A stretch of DNA of 64,000 nucleotides from JAYREN01 sp963663375 (GCA_963663375.1 OY760195.1:3224001-3288000); one strand, 5' to 3'; positions 26,418-35,088 are shown, counted from the stretch's first letter. The notes: a model not told the origin generated them from the sequence alone. Program-made: numbers and translations.

Positions 26418-27305
26418 TCACTTCGCGTCCACGAGGTGCACGTAGTAATCGGGAATGAAGCCAAAGGAGTCGCTTTTGAAGACGAGGTACACGGTGGCCT
26501 CGTATTTCTGCCCGGGCTTCAAGCGCCCAAAGTCGCCACCCGCGAGGTGATAGAAGGGCCCCGATTTGGTCATCCCCTCGATCTCCAGGACGGACCCTTC
26601 CTTGTAGGCCTCCTTGACCGTGAGGGTGACGGTCCTCTTCTGAGGCGGCGTCACGGGGCCGAAGGCCGCCTGTTCCGCGAACACATCCGGCGCTGGCGCC
26701 TGGACCGATGGCAGTGCGTAGTAGAAGGGATCCAGCTTCTGGAAGGTCTCCAGTTGACCCTTCAACGATGCGGCGCGGTTCCTGAACTTTTCGATGTTGC
26801 TGGCCGGTCCCACGCCATCGCTTGCGGTCTTGAGGCGCGTTTCGCAGTCGCGGAGTTCCAGCTCGATGGCCCGCTTCGTGGTGTCCAGCAGCGAGCGCTT
26901 GAGGATCATCTCGTCGACAATCGCATCCTCGGAGCGCGGGAAGACCCAATTGGTCACGGAAAGGGTGTAGAGCCCCGCCAGGCCAAGATCCTTGGGAATG
27001 TCGTATTCGATCAGGACGCCATCGGACACGATGGCCTTGCATTCGTCGATCCTCACCCGCTCGAAGGTCACCACAAAGTGCGGAGCCCGCTCCGTGATGC
27101 CCTTTTCCTTTCGCACATTGGCCTTGATGGAGCTCTTGGTCGTGCAGCCACCGGAATCCACCCGGATGATCACCTTCTCTTCCTTGACGACCAATTCCTG
27201 AAGCACCACCACGCCCAGCTCCCGGGGGCCATGCGAGATCTTCTGGGCCGAGAGTGGTAACGCGAAGCCTGCGATCAGGGCCAGGAGCAATGCCATCCGA
27301 TTCAT
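26418..27305 (-). CDS. Secreted protein of unknown function, 295 residues
   Basis: Start ATG 27305 (MNRMALLLALIAGFAL) with ggaggt upstream; the signal peptide is cleaved after LSA. The mature protein has an N-terminal beta-rich part (ELVVKEEKVIIRVDSGGC), a helical central stretch (about 130-190, LELRDCETRLKTAS ... FRNRAASLKGQLETFQKL, probable coiled coil) and a beta-rich C-terminus that ends in an FIPDYYVHLVDAK tail. I do not recognise the family. Upstream in the same direction lies the 215-residue protein gene, downstream the DUF2330-like gene. Confidence 0.5.
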   Translation of the reverse strand: MNRMALLLALIAGFALPLSAQKISHGPRELGVVVLQELVVKEEKVIIRVDSGGCTTKSSIKANVRKEKGITERAPHFVVTFERVRIDECKAIVSDGVLIEYDIPKDLGLAGLYTLSVTNWVFPRSEDAIVDEMILKRSLLDTTKRAIELELRDCETRLKTASDGVGPASNIEKFRNRAASLKGQLETFQKLDPFYYALPSVQAPAPDVFAEQAAFGPVTPPQKRTVTLTVKEAYKEGSVLEIEGMTKSGPFYHLAGGDFGRLKPGQKYEATVYLVFKSDSFGFIPDYYVHLVDAK

Positions 27306-27376
27306 GCGGTACCTCCAGAGACCACTTCGTTCTGAAGCCCGAGAAGCGCAGGATTCCCGGGCCTCGGCGGCGGCGC

Positions 27377-28024
27377 CTATTCGGCGTGCCAATTCGTGAG
27401 GATCTGAGCCGCTTCCCGCACATCCCTCTCATCCGGGGCTGGCTCCAGGCCAAGCTGGCTCAGTTCATCCCGCAATACGGCTTCCGCCTTCGCCAGCACA
27501 TCCGGCGCCACGCGGCCCACCTTGCGGACCTTGCTCAGGGCTTCGAGTTGCCTCAGGGCCGCCTCCCGGTGCCCCATCAGACTCGCCCCGGCCTCGGTCA
27601 TCTTGTAGCAGGTGATCCGGTGGACGCGGGCCCGGTCGCGGTGAGCGGCCAGCACCTCGTGAATCCGCAGGAGCAGGTTGGACACTTTGACTTCCACGTC
27701 TCCCGTGCGGGCCGAGGCAGCTAGGGCCGAAGCCAGGGCCTGTCCCTGCTTTGGATCCAGCGCCATCCACAGGACGCGCACCCGGGACAGGGGGCGCAGA
27801 GGGCTCTCCTTGGGGGGCATCATGTCGTAGCACATGATGGTTGGGGGTTGGGGCTGCTGGGCACCCGCCGGAAGCATGAGCACGGCCAGCCACACCGCCA
27901 GCCGGTAGCGGCCCTGCCAGTGTTCCGCGTTCCCGAATTCGGGGCCTTGGCGGCCTCGGAGGCGAAGCCAAGTCGCCTGCAGAAGGGCAGCGGGCAAGAG
28001 GATGATGCGAAGCAGAAGGGCCAT
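27377..28024 (-). CDS. Hypothetical exported or membrane-anchored protein, 215 residues
   Basis: Start ATG 28024 with gggaggt upstream. It has an N-terminal hydrophobic helix at about 2-20, a second at about 42-54 (LAVWLAVLMLPAGAQQ) that looks like an internal signal or anchor, and then a soluble helical domain with no recognised motif; the C-terminal part (LRQLEALSKVRKVGR ... VLRDELSQLGLEP) may be coiled coil. Unrecognised. Conservation of the two hydrophobic segments would help decide whether the true start is the later Met/Val. Confidence 0.45.
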   Translation of the reverse strand: MALLLRIILLPAALLQATWLRLRGRQGPEFGNAEHWQGRYRLAVWLAVLMLPAGAQQPQPPTIMCYDMMPPKESPLRPLSRVRVLWMALDPKQGQALASALAASARTGDVEVKVSNLLLRIHEVLAAHRDRARVHRITCYKMTEAGASLMGHREAALRQLEALSKVRKVGRVAPDVLAKAEAVLRDELSQLGLEPAPDERDVREAAQILTNWHAE

Positions 28025-28103
28025 GGCGAACCTCCCTCAGGGGAGCCTGCCCAAGGATGGACTCCTCCCGGAGCCGCGCAAAGGACTTTCGGCTCTCAGC
28101 GAT

Positions 28104-29171
28104 TCAGAATTCGGGGCGCCGCGCGCGGTCCAGGTTCATGGCCAGGAAGGGTTCGCAGGCGCGGAGATCCCCGCCGCAGACCTCCGCGGCGGCCTTGCAT
28201 CCGCCCATGCAGTTGCTCTCCTTGGCGCAGCCCGCGCAGAAAACGGGTCGTGCGGCCACGAATTCCTTCAGCGTGCGGCTTCGGGCCAGGCGCCGGAAGG
28301 GCTGTTCCAGGAGGTTTCCCAGCACCGTAGTCGTATGGTTGCAGGGCCGCACGAAGCCCATGGGATCCAGGGTGAAGTAGGCGTTTTTCCCGCCTGCGGC
28401 GCAGAAGCCGAAGTTCACGTTCGGATAGGGGCTCGTGTCCACCAGGCAGGGCGGCAGGGGAATGCTGGCGCTGATGACCACGCCGTATCGTTTAACACCG
28501 GCTTCGGCGATCTCCAGCGCCGTGCGAATCTGCTCCACGCTGGGCATCAGCTCCTCCGGGCGCTCGTGGCAGGCGCCCCCGGCGTTCCAGCGATTGAAGA
28601 GGAAGCTGCGGGCGCCGAGGGCCACGCCCACCTCTAGCGCCGCCTCCCAGTGTCCGATGTTGGAGCGCTTCCCTACGAAGACGAAGGCGATCTGCCCGCC
28701 CTGGCTGCGGATATCGGCGGCGGCGCGGGTGATGCGTTGGAAGCTGCCGGGGCAGCCGAGCACCTCGTCGTGGGTGGTCGGGTCGCCGCCATGCAGGGGC
28801 AGTTCGAAGAGATCGACCCCCGCCCCCAGCAGGCTCCGGATCCGCCCCTCATCCAGCAGGGTGCCGTTGGTGATCAGGACCACGTGCCGCACCCGGCGCT
28901 TGGCGAAAGCCACCAGGATCTCCAGATCCTCGCGGAGACAGGGTTCGCCGCCGGTGAAGGTCATCTGTTCGCAGCGACCTTCCTTCACGGCCTTGGCGAT
29001 GAGTCGGGTGGCTCCTGCCGTGTCCAGTTCCCCGGTGGGGTAGTCCACGCCGTCCTTCCACACGTTGTAGCAGTGGGCGCAGGCCAGGTTGCACCGCGAG
29101 GTCACTTCGTAGAGCACCGAGCTCAGGCGCAGGGGGCGGAGGTCCGGGAATTCGAGTGCGCCGAAGGGCAT
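28104..29171 (-). CDS. Radical SAM/SPASM protein
   Basis: A 355-residue enzyme starting at ATG 29171 (MPFGALEFPD). The radical SAM cluster motif is complete: C27-NLA-C31-AH-C34. TFTGGEPCLREDLEIL (GGEP motif) follows. The C-terminus has a SPASM-like Cys-rich domain: CAAGG, then CNHTT, CAGCAKESNCMGGC, CGG and CEP. SPASM enzymes modify peptides or activate other proteins. The absence of a precursor peptide gene nearby leaves the substrate open; it may instead be a heme- or cofactor-related MoaA-like protein. It is divergent from the Hr-GGDEF gene. Confidence 0.82.
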   Translation of the reverse strand: MPFGALEFPDLRPLRLSSVLYEVTSRCNLACAHCYNVWKDGVDYPTGELDTAGATRLIAKAVKEGRCEQMTFTGGEPCLREDLEILVAFAKRRVRHVVLITNGTLLDEGRIRSLLGAGVDLFELPLHGGDPTTHDEVLGCPGSFQRITRAAADIRSQGGQIAFVFVGKRSNIGHWEAALEVGVALGARSFLFNRWNAGGACHERPEELMPSVEQIRTALEIAEAGVKRYGVVISASIPLPPCLVDTSPYPNVNFGFCAAGGKNAYFTLDPMGFVRPCNHTTTVLGNLLEQPFRRLARSRTLKEFVAARPVFCAGCAKESNCMGGCKAAAEVCGGDLRACEPFLAMNLDRARRPEF

Positions 29172-29331
29172 GGTCACCAGGTTGGATTCGAAGAAGGTGG
29201 ACTCGGGCCATCCGCGGCGGAAAGGAATGGCCCCTCCCGTTTGCCCCGAACGACTCAAACCCCACCATCTTGCCGCATTCGGGGACTACCATGTCCCGAT
29301 TCCACCCCCCAATATCTTGGAGCCGAACATC

Positions 29332-30450
29332 ATGGGCGTATTCCAGTGGGATAAGAGCTTTGACACGGGGCTGAAGACGGTGGATGAGCAGCACCGCAGC
29401 CTCGTGGCACTCATCAACCAGCTCAGTGATCTCATCGAGAAGGGGGCGGCGTTTCCCTCCCCCGAAATGGAGCCCCTTTTCGATGAGCTGGCGGCCTACA
29501 CCCGCTACCACTTCCAGGAAGAGGGTCAGCTGATGGAGGACGCGGGGCTCGATCCTCGTCACCTGGAGGCTCATCATCGGGAGCACGAGGGCTTCCTGAT
29601 GGAGGTGAAGCGCATTCGGCAGGGCAAGGAACAATCGTTGGAGGGGGCCAGGGATCTTTTGAAATTTCTTACCTACTGGCTGTCCTATCACATCCTCAAC
29701 CTGGACCAGTCCATGGCCCACCAGATGGCCGCGATCCGCAATGGGGCCACCCCTTCGGAGGCCTATGCAGCCATCCAGATCCAGGGGGAAATCGCGTGCT
29801 CGCCCCTGTTGAAGTCGCTGAACATCCTGTTCGAGATCGTGTCCCAGCGAAATCTCCAGCTCTTCGAGATGAACCGCTCCCTGGAGGCCAAGGTAGCGGA
29901 ACGCACCCGGGATCTGGCTGAGGCCAACGGGCGGTTGGAGACCCTGGCCATGACCGATCAGCTGACGGGCCTCTTCAACCGCCGCTATGCCATGGGTCGG
30001 TTGGGCGCGGAACTGAGCAGCGCCCGGCGGCATGCCGAGCCCCTTTCCCTGGTGGCCATGGACGCGGACGGCTTCAAGACGGTCAACGACACCTACGGCC
30101 ACGACGCCGGGGATGCGGTGATCCGGACGCTGGGGGCCACCCTGAAGCAGCTCTTCCGGGCCACCGATGTGGTGTGCCGCATGGGTGGGGACGAGTTCCT
30201 GGTGCTCTGCCCACGCAGCGACGCCGAAGCCGCGTACCTGGTGGCCGAGCGCGCCCGAGCCTCCGTTGCGGCCATGGACGTGGCCGCCGGTGCGGGAATC
30301 TGGAAGGGAAGCCTCAGCATCGGCGTCGCCACCCTGGGCCCCGGCGTGGAGGACGGCGAAGCGCTCATCAAGGCGGCGGACGTGGCCCTCTACGAAGCCA
30401 AGCGCCGAGGGCGGAATCGGGTGGTGGCCTTTGGAGAAGCCAAAGCCTAG
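29332..30450 (+). CDS. Bacteriohemerythrin-GGDEF diguanylate cyclase
   Basis: 372 residues. The N-terminal hemerythrin domain (1-135) has the diiron ligands in order: DEQH (H21), HFQEE, HHREHEGF and HILNLDQ, so it should bind O2 or NO reversibly. A coiled-coil linker (NRSLEAKVAERTRDLAEANG) leads to the GGDEF domain (about 195-370), with GGDEF at 285-289. The inhibitory RxxD site is complete, R276-A-T-D279, five residues ahead. It therefore probably makes c-di-GMP under oxygen or redox control, with product inhibition. Start ATG 29332 with ttggag upstream. Convergent with murJ, overlapping it by four bases. Confidence 0.93.
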   Translation: MGVFQWDKSFDTGLKTVDEQHRSLVALINQLSDLIEKGAAFPSPEMEPLFDELAAYTRYHFQEEGQLMEDAGLDPRHLEAHHREHEGFLMEVKRIRQGKEQSLEGARDLLKFLTYWLSYHILNLDQSMAHQMAAIRNGATPSEAYAAIQIQGEIACSPLLKSLNILFEIVSQRNLQLFEMNRSLEAKVAERTRDLAEANGRLETLAMTDQLTGLFNRRYAMGRLGAELSSARRHAEPLSLVAMDADGFKTVNDTYGHDAGDAVIRTLGATLKQLFRATDVVCRMGGDEFLVLCPRSDAEAAYLVAERARASVAAMDVAAGAGIWKGSLSIGVATLGPGVEDGEALIKAADVALYEAKRRGRNRVVAFGEAKA

Positions 30451-32162
30451 CTTCGTTTCGCCATCCCCAGCTTTCGACGGATCAGAGCCGTAAGCTCCTC
30501 GGCTTCCTTCACGCGGAGCACCTTGACCAGGGCGAAATAGCCCAGCGACGCCACGGCCATGAGGGGGAAGAGGCGCAGGCCGGTGCCGCGGAAGCCGTGG
30601 TAGGTGAAGACATCCACGAGGCGCCCGCCGAAGTAGGCCAGGAGGCCCATCCCAGCGGCGCCCAGGGTGAAGAGGCCCCAGCCCGAAAGCACCGCCCGGT
30701 AGGGGAGCTGCCCCAGGGCGCGCCGCAGGCGCCATTCCAGGAAGACCAGGCCCACCAGAGCGGCGAGGCTGTTGGCCAAGGCCATGCCCCCGGTGCCCAG
30801 GGGCTTCATCAGCACTAGCGAGAACACGATGTTGCAGCTCAGCTGCAGCACGGCGGCCTGGGCTGGGCTGCGGTAGTCCTTCAGGGCATTGAGGGCCTGA
30901 TTGGAGATGCGCACCGTGGCGATGAACAGGATGCCGAGGGCCTGATAGGGCAGGGTGGCGGCCAGCCAGTTCACGCTTTCCGGGGTGAAGCGTCCGCGCT
31001 GGAAGAGAAAGGCCGCGATGGGATGGGCCAGCACCGCAAGGCCCACCGCGGCGGGAATGGCGAGGAAGGCCGTGCCCCGCAGGGCGGTGCTGAGGTTGCT
31101 CCGCAGGCCCGTGAGGTCGCCCTCCGCCGCCTGGCGGCTCATGGCAGGCAGACTGACGGTGGCGAAGCTCATGGCGAAAAGGCCCAGCACCAGCTCCCCC
31201 AGCATGTTCGAGTTGTTGAGTACCACCTGCGCCCCGTAGCCCAATTGGCTGGCGAGGCTCGTGCTCACCAGCACGTTTATGGGGTGGGTGCCTCCGGCCA
31301 GGAGACCGGGTCCCATGCGCCTGAGGGCGGTACGCACATCGGGGTTTTTCAGGTGCAGGCGGAAGCCCAGGTGAAAGTGGAACCGACGAAAAGAGGGCAC
31401 GAGCACCAGGAACTGCACGAGGCCCCCCAGCAGCACGGCGCAGGCAAAGATGTAGGCGGCCTGCTCCGGGTTGTGCCAGCGCGCAGGTCCGAGCTTTAGG
31501 CAGGCCCAACTGGCGCTCAGGAAGGCGAGATTCCCGAAGGTGCTCATGGAGGCGGCCAGGGCGAAGCGGTTCCTGAGGTTCAGCACCGCCGCCATGCAGG
31601 CCGTGAGGCTCACCAGCACGAGGTAGGGAAACATGAGTCGCGCGATGCCCTCCGCCAGGGCGACATCCGGCGGAAAGCTGGCCTTGCCCGTGAGGACGAC
31701 GACGAAGACCCGGAGCTGCTCCAGCAGTGCCTGTCCGGGCGCCAGCTTGCCGAGCATCTGGAGGCCGATGATGGGCGCCATGAAGAGGATGCCGATCAGG
31801 CACAGCACACCCAGCACCCAGGCCAGGCTGCCCATGAAATCAGAAACGAAGGTGATGGCCCCGGCCTCGCCATCGCGGGCCTCCACCTCCGTCAGGGTAG
31901 GAAGGAAGGCCGCCGTCATGGTGCCTTCTGCGGTGAAGCGTCGCAGCATGTTGGGCAGGCGCCAGGCCACCTGGTAGGCATCGCCCATGCGGGTCGCCCC
32001 GAGCACCGCACTGAGGGTCATCTGTACCGCGACGCCAGTCACTCTGGAGATGAGGGTCATCAGTGTGACGATGCCCACGGAATGGAGCAGTGACCGGGAG
32101 TCAGAGCCCTTCCCAGGCAGGGCGGCCCCGGGCGCGGAGGTGGCTGTCGAATCGGAAGGCAT
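30447..32162 (-). CDS. murJ: Lipid II flippase MurJ
   Basis: Inner-membrane MOP/MATE-fold protein that flips the peptidoglycan precursor lipid II. 571 residues from the ATG at 32162, with about 14 membrane helices, within the usual length range. The sequence ISRVTGVAVQMTLSAVLGATRMGDAYQVAWRLPNMLRR(F) at the start of the hydrophobic part is the MurJ/MviN signature, with GVGTMTAAFLPTLTE-like segment following (here GTMTAAFLPTL). The start ATG directly abuts the encoded CCA of tRNA-Thr, with the acceptor stem as the only possible ribosome-binding region. A later start cannot be excluded. Confidence 0.9.
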   Translation of the reverse strand: MPSDSTATSAPGAALPGKGSDSRSLLHSVGIVTLMTLISRVTGVAVQMTLSAVLGATRMGDAYQVAWRLPNMLRRFTAEGTMTAAFLPTLTEVEARDGEAGAITFVSDFMGSLAWVLGVLCLIGILFMAPIIGLQMLGKLAPGQALLEQLRVFVVVLTGKASFPPDVALAEGIARLMFPYLVLVSLTACMAAVLNLRNRFALAASMSTFGNLAFLSASWACLKLGPARWHNPEQAAYIFACAVLLGGLVQFLVLVPSFRRFHFHLGFRLHLKNPDVRTALRRMGPGLLAGGTHPINVLVSTSLASQLGYGAQVVLNNSNMLGELVLGLFAMSFATVSLPAMSRQAAEGDLTGLRSNLSTALRGTAFLAIPAAVGLAVLAHPIAAFLFQRGRFTPESVNWLAATLPYQALGILFIATVRISNQALNALKDYRSPAQAAVLQLSCNIVFSLVLMKPLGTGGMALANSLAALVGLVFLEWRLRRALGQLPYRAVLSGWGLFTLGAAGMGLLAYFGGRLVDVFTYHGFRGTGLRLFPLMAVASLGYFALVKVLRVKEAEELTALIRRKLGMAKRS

Positions 32163-32238
32163 TGGAGCCGCCTGTCGGAATCGAACCAACGACCTTCGCA
32201 TTACAAGTGCGGTGCTCTACCAACTGAGCTAAGGCGGC
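32163..32238 (-). tRNA. tRNA-Thr (anticodon TGT) with encoded CCA
   Basis: On the minus strand the gene runs from 32238 to 32163 (76 nt). The acceptor stem is GCCGCCT paired with AGGCGGC, followed by discriminator T and CCA at 32165-32163. The D loop has AGCTCAGTTGGTAGAGC, the anticodon arm has CTTGTAA (anticodon TGT, Thr), and the T arm has GGTTCGATTCC. It folds without forcing. It immediately precedes the murJ ATG on the same strand, and a 15-base motif with TAGACTGTTT lies at its upstream edge (32239-32253 plus-strand coordinates). Confidence 0.97.
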
Positions 32239-32321
32239 AAGAGAAACAGTCTACCTCACACCGTCCAGATTGAAATAAGGCCCAGGTTTGGTGCGCTGCC
32301 GCACATACGGTTGCGCAGGGC

Positions 32322-33176
32322 CTAGGCTTCTTCCAATTCTTTCAGCGTTCTGCCTGTGGTATCTCGCCATGCCGTGAGCCCATTGGCGCCGCCCCCATGA
32401 ATGACCGCAGCGGCTGCGCTGGGGCTCGAAAATTCGACATTTTGGGAGAAGACGTAGACGCCGTCTTTTTTGATTAGAGTTCCGTTCTGTATGAGTTTCT
32501 GACGCAGGGCAACAACGAAGGGGTGCTGATTCTCTGCAGATGGACGCAGGACCAATACGGCGGTGGAATCCTTGAATACGACGAACCCAGCCTCGGTTCG
32601 GCGGCCTTGCGCAACAGCGGACTTTATCTTGCACACGAGGTTGGGCTGTGACTTCGAGGGTTTGGCTGATCCGGCGATAGGCGTGAGCAGGTCGGATCCA
32701 AGCACTGGCAATACCTGTTTGATTCTGGACAAGAAGACTTCCATGTCTTCTCGATCTGACTCCGGGAGCTTTGGGTTGCTGCCATTGACGTTTTCGAGTT
32801 CATACCGACCGGCAATCTTGGATTCTTGCCAAAGCCGGTTCTCCAGGAATCGGACGTGGGCCTTGGTGAGGTTCTCGTCTTTGCTTACAAAGATGACAAT
32901 CGAATTCCAAAACTCGAGTGCTTTGGCCTTGTGCTGCTTCAAGCGGTCTCGAATGACTTCCGCCTCGCCTATGTACGCCTGCGGATTCCCTGTGTCAGGG
33001 TTTGTTCCTAGGAGAAAGTAGACACCTGCGCTATCGAGTTCCTCGCGAGCCAGTAGATCATCAAGCTCGGTTCTTGGTGCGGCAAGGGCCTTGCCTGTCC
33101 AGTTTGAAACCTCACCAACGCGAAGGCGCTTTGCATCCCCTTGAGGCAGAAACAACTTGATCGTGGCTGAGGTCAT
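32322..33176 (-). CDS. GIY-YIG nuclease-domain protein (with C-terminal DUF4357-type domain)
   Basis: 284 residues from ATG 33176 (MTSATIKLFLPQG). The GIY-YIG motif is GVYFLLG ... AYIGEAE, followed by the conserved Arg and an FLENRLW glutamate. The last about 60 residues (SSPSAAAAVIHGGGANGLTAWRD) match the DUF4357 type fold found in other GIY-YIG and restriction-associated proteins. It lies between nusB and tRNA-Thr as if inserted; the same 15-base motif flanks it on both sides (32239-32253 and 33243-33257). Role unknown. Confidence 0.75.
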   Translation of the reverse strand: MTSATIKLFLPQGDAKRLRVGEVSNWTGKALAAPRTELDDLLAREELDSAGVYFLLGTNPDTGNPQAYIGEAEVIRDRLKQHKAKALEFWNSIVIFVSKDENLTKAHVRFLENRLWQESKIAGRYELENVNGSNPKLPESDREDMEVFLSRIKQVLPVLGSDLLTPIAGSAKPSKSQPNLVCKIKSAVAQGRRTEAGFVVFKDSTAVLVLRPSAENQHPFVVALRQKLIQNGTLIKKDGVYVFSQNVEFSSPSAAAAVIHGGGANGLTAWRDTTGRTLKELEEA

Positions 33177-33286
33177 ATCGGCTGGATCTCGGGACGCCAG
33201 GCGCAAAGGCAATGATTGAACAGAGCAAACGGACTCAGGCAGTAAGGAAAACAGTCTAGCCCGGCAGCTCAACACGCTGTCAGAAG

Positions 33287-33769
33287 TCACTCGGCCGGTT
33301 CAGAATCCGGAACAGGAGCTTCCACCACGGCCTTTCGGGCGCCCTTGCGGGGACCGACTTCGTCGGGGCGGTACTCGTGGCTGGCGGCATCCAGGATGCC
33401 GTTCACGAACTGAGTGCCTTCCGCGTCGCTGAATTCCTTCACGATCTCCAGGGCCTCGTTGATGATGATCGGGAAGGGGATCTCCTTCAGAAACATCAGC
33501 TCATAGATGCCCAGGCGCAGGAGGTTGCGGTCCACGGCGGCCATGCGATGCACCTTCCAGTGCTCGGCGAAGCGGGTGAGGACCTGGTCGATCTCCTCGA
33601 GATGGCCATGCACACCGTCCACCAGGCGCCTTGCGTAGTAGAAGGCGTCCCGGTTCAGGTCCTGGATGGCATTGAAGCCCGCAAAGACCTCATCGGGCTG
33701 ATAGCCCGTGACATCCATTGCGTAAAGCATCTGGAGGGCGTATTCGCGCCCCCTGCGGCGTACTCCCAT
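33287..33769 (-). CDS. nusB: Transcription antitermination factor NusB
   Basis: 160 residues, all helical. RRRGREYALQMLYAMDVTG at the start is the boxA-RNA binding arm. VDRNLLRLGIYELMFLKEIPFPIIINEALEIVKEF(SD) and the following FVNGILDA are the NusB signature. It acts with NusE/S10 at boxA in rRNA antitermination. The start ATG overlaps the ribH stop by one base (TAATG). The ribH-nusB pair is a widespread arrangement. Confidence 0.96.
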   Translation of the reverse strand: MGVRRRGREYALQMLYAMDVTGYQPDEVFAGFNAIQDLNRDAFYYARRLVDGVHGHLEEIDQVLTRFAEHWKVHRMAAVDRNLLRLGIYELMFLKEIPFPIIINEALEIVKEFSDAEGTQFVNGILDAASHEYRPDEVGPRKGARKAVVEAPVPDSEPAE

Positions 33770-34254
33770 TACTTGACACCCTTTCCAGTCTTCAGGCCGC
33801 GCAGGAGATCGACCATCTCGATCAGGGACTGCGCGGATTCCCAGCCTTTGTTGCCCATCTTGGTTCCGGCCCGCTCGATGGCCTGCTCCACCGTGTCCGT
33901 GGTGAGCACGCCAAAGACCACAGGAACGCCCGTCTCCAGGCCCACCTGGGCGGTGCCCTTGGTGACCTCGGCGGCGATCATGTCAAAGTGCGGGGTGCCG
34001 CCTCGGATGACCGCGCCCAGCACGATCACCCCGGCGTACTTGCCGGACTTGGCCGCATGGCGCGCGATCTGCGGCAGTTCGAAGCTGCCGGGCACCTTGA
34101 GGATATCGATCTGGGCCTCGGTGCCTCCGTGTCGGAGGATGCAATCCGTGGCACCGCCTACCAGGCGATCCACGATGAATTCGTTGAAACGCGCGGCCAC
34201 GAAGGCGAACCGATCGCCCTTGTCCACACGAAGCTGGCCCTCAAAGATCGCCAC
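33769..34254 (-). CDS. ribH: 6,7-dimethyl-8-ribityllumazine synthase
   Basis: Penultimate enzyme of riboflavin synthesis. 161 residues from a GTG at 34254, which has aggggg upstream and gives the expected N-terminus (MAIFEGQLR). Signatures: ARFNEFIVDRLVGGA (FNxxI substrate loop), VPGSFELPQIA, LGAVIRGGTPHFDMIA (RGxTxHF-type phosphate-binding loop with catalytic His), and FGVLTTDTVEQAIERAGTKMGNKG. Assembles as a 60-mer or pentamer. Upstream ATG/GTG codons at about 34300-34350 belong to random sequence. It is coupled to nusB. Confidence 0.96.
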   Translation of the reverse strand: MAIFEGQLRVDKGDRFAFVAARFNEFIVDRLVGGATDCILRHGGTEAQIDILKVPGSFELPQIARHAAKSGKYAGVIVLGAVIRGGTPHFDMIAAEVTKGTAQVGLETGVPVVFGVLTTDTVEQAIERAGTKMGNKGWESAQSLIEMVDLLRGLKTGKGVK

Positions 34255-34476
34255 GGGAACCCCCCTAGAGGTGGTTGAATTGAAGACTCTAACACGAAGA
34301 CCCCGCTCATAGAGAGGCCTTGCACTCAAAAAGGCTGTTCTGGAAAGCATGGAATGCGGTATTGATGTTGGTCGCGGCCCCTTCTTCTACGTGGAGAGCT
34401 CCATGCGGGTTCCCTTTCCATCTCGGGTTCAAGGCTTTGGTGGCCCCGCCGAGGTGTGTGCGCCCGGGACAACACG

Positions 34477-35088
34477 ATGAGCGGATTGCCCTTTCTCATC
34501 CTCGAGACCATCGGAGCCACCCAGGTTCCCCTGCTGGATCCCACCACCTTCGGGCGCGCCTCCGACAATGTGGTGCCCCTGAAGGATGTCAGTGTCTCGA
34601 CCCATCACGCGGTCATCCGCAAGGATGGCGCCTTCTGGGTGGTGGAGGATCTGGGCTCCACCAACGGCACCTGGCTGAACCACAAGCGAGTGGATGGCCG
34701 GGCCGTGATCAAGGAAGGTGACCAGATCCAGATGGGCTCCCAGATGATCCGGGTGGGCGGCTTCCGTGGCGCTGGGGACCGCCGAACCTCCGAGGCCGTC
34801 TGCATCTGTCCCCGCTGCGAGAAACCCCTGCCCGGCGGCGCGGCCTTCTGTCCAGGCTGTGGTCTTCCTCTGCGACAGCCCTCGACGCCCCTCATTGCCC
34901 CGACCACCACTGCGCCCTTCCCCATGCCCACCTCCGGGGGATTCTCTCCCGCCCAGAAGCGCAAGCTTCTCCTGGGCTGCCTCGTGGGCGGGGCGGTGCT
35001 GGCCACCCTTAGTCTTCTGGCGGGATGGTGGCTCTGGAGCGACCTGAAGAGCCGGTTCCCGGAAAGGCCAGGGACTTCGGCGCGCTAG
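34477..35088 (+). CDS. FHA domain protein with double zinc ribbon and C-terminal membrane anchor
   Basis: 203 residues from ATG 34477; a GTG at 34456 is an alternative. Residues 1-95 are an FHA phosphothreonine-binding domain (GRASDN, STHHAVI, LGSTNGTWLN). A zinc ribbon follows (CPRCEKPLPGGAAFCPGCG), then a Pro/Thr linker and a membrane helix at about 168-190 (LLLGCLVGGAVLATLSLLAGWW). It is possibly a scaffold near a Ser/Thr kinase, none of which is adjacent. It is convergent with the Ehr-like small subunit gene, overlapping by four bases. Confidence 0.82.
   Translation: MSGLPFLILETIGATQVPLLDPTTFGRASDNVVPLKDVSVSTHHAVIRKDGAFWVVEDLGSTNGTWLNHKRVDGRAVIKEGDQIQMGSQMIRVGGFRGAGDRRTSEAVCICPRCEKPLPGGAAFCPGCGLPLRQPSTPLIAPTTTAPFPMPTSGGFSPAQKRKLLLGCLVGGAVLATLSLLAGWWLWSDLKSRFPERPGTSAR

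Noticed and set aside
28849..31803. A 984-codon open frame on the minus strand
   Set aside because: It spans the radical SAM start, the whole Hr-GGDEF gene antisense and part of murJ out of frame. The translation is Gly/Pro/Arg/His-rich and resembles no protein.
34256..34476. Small gene between ribH and the FHA gene
   Set aside because: Short frames only, none with a ribosome-binding site or recognisable sequence; the gap probably holds the divergent promoters.
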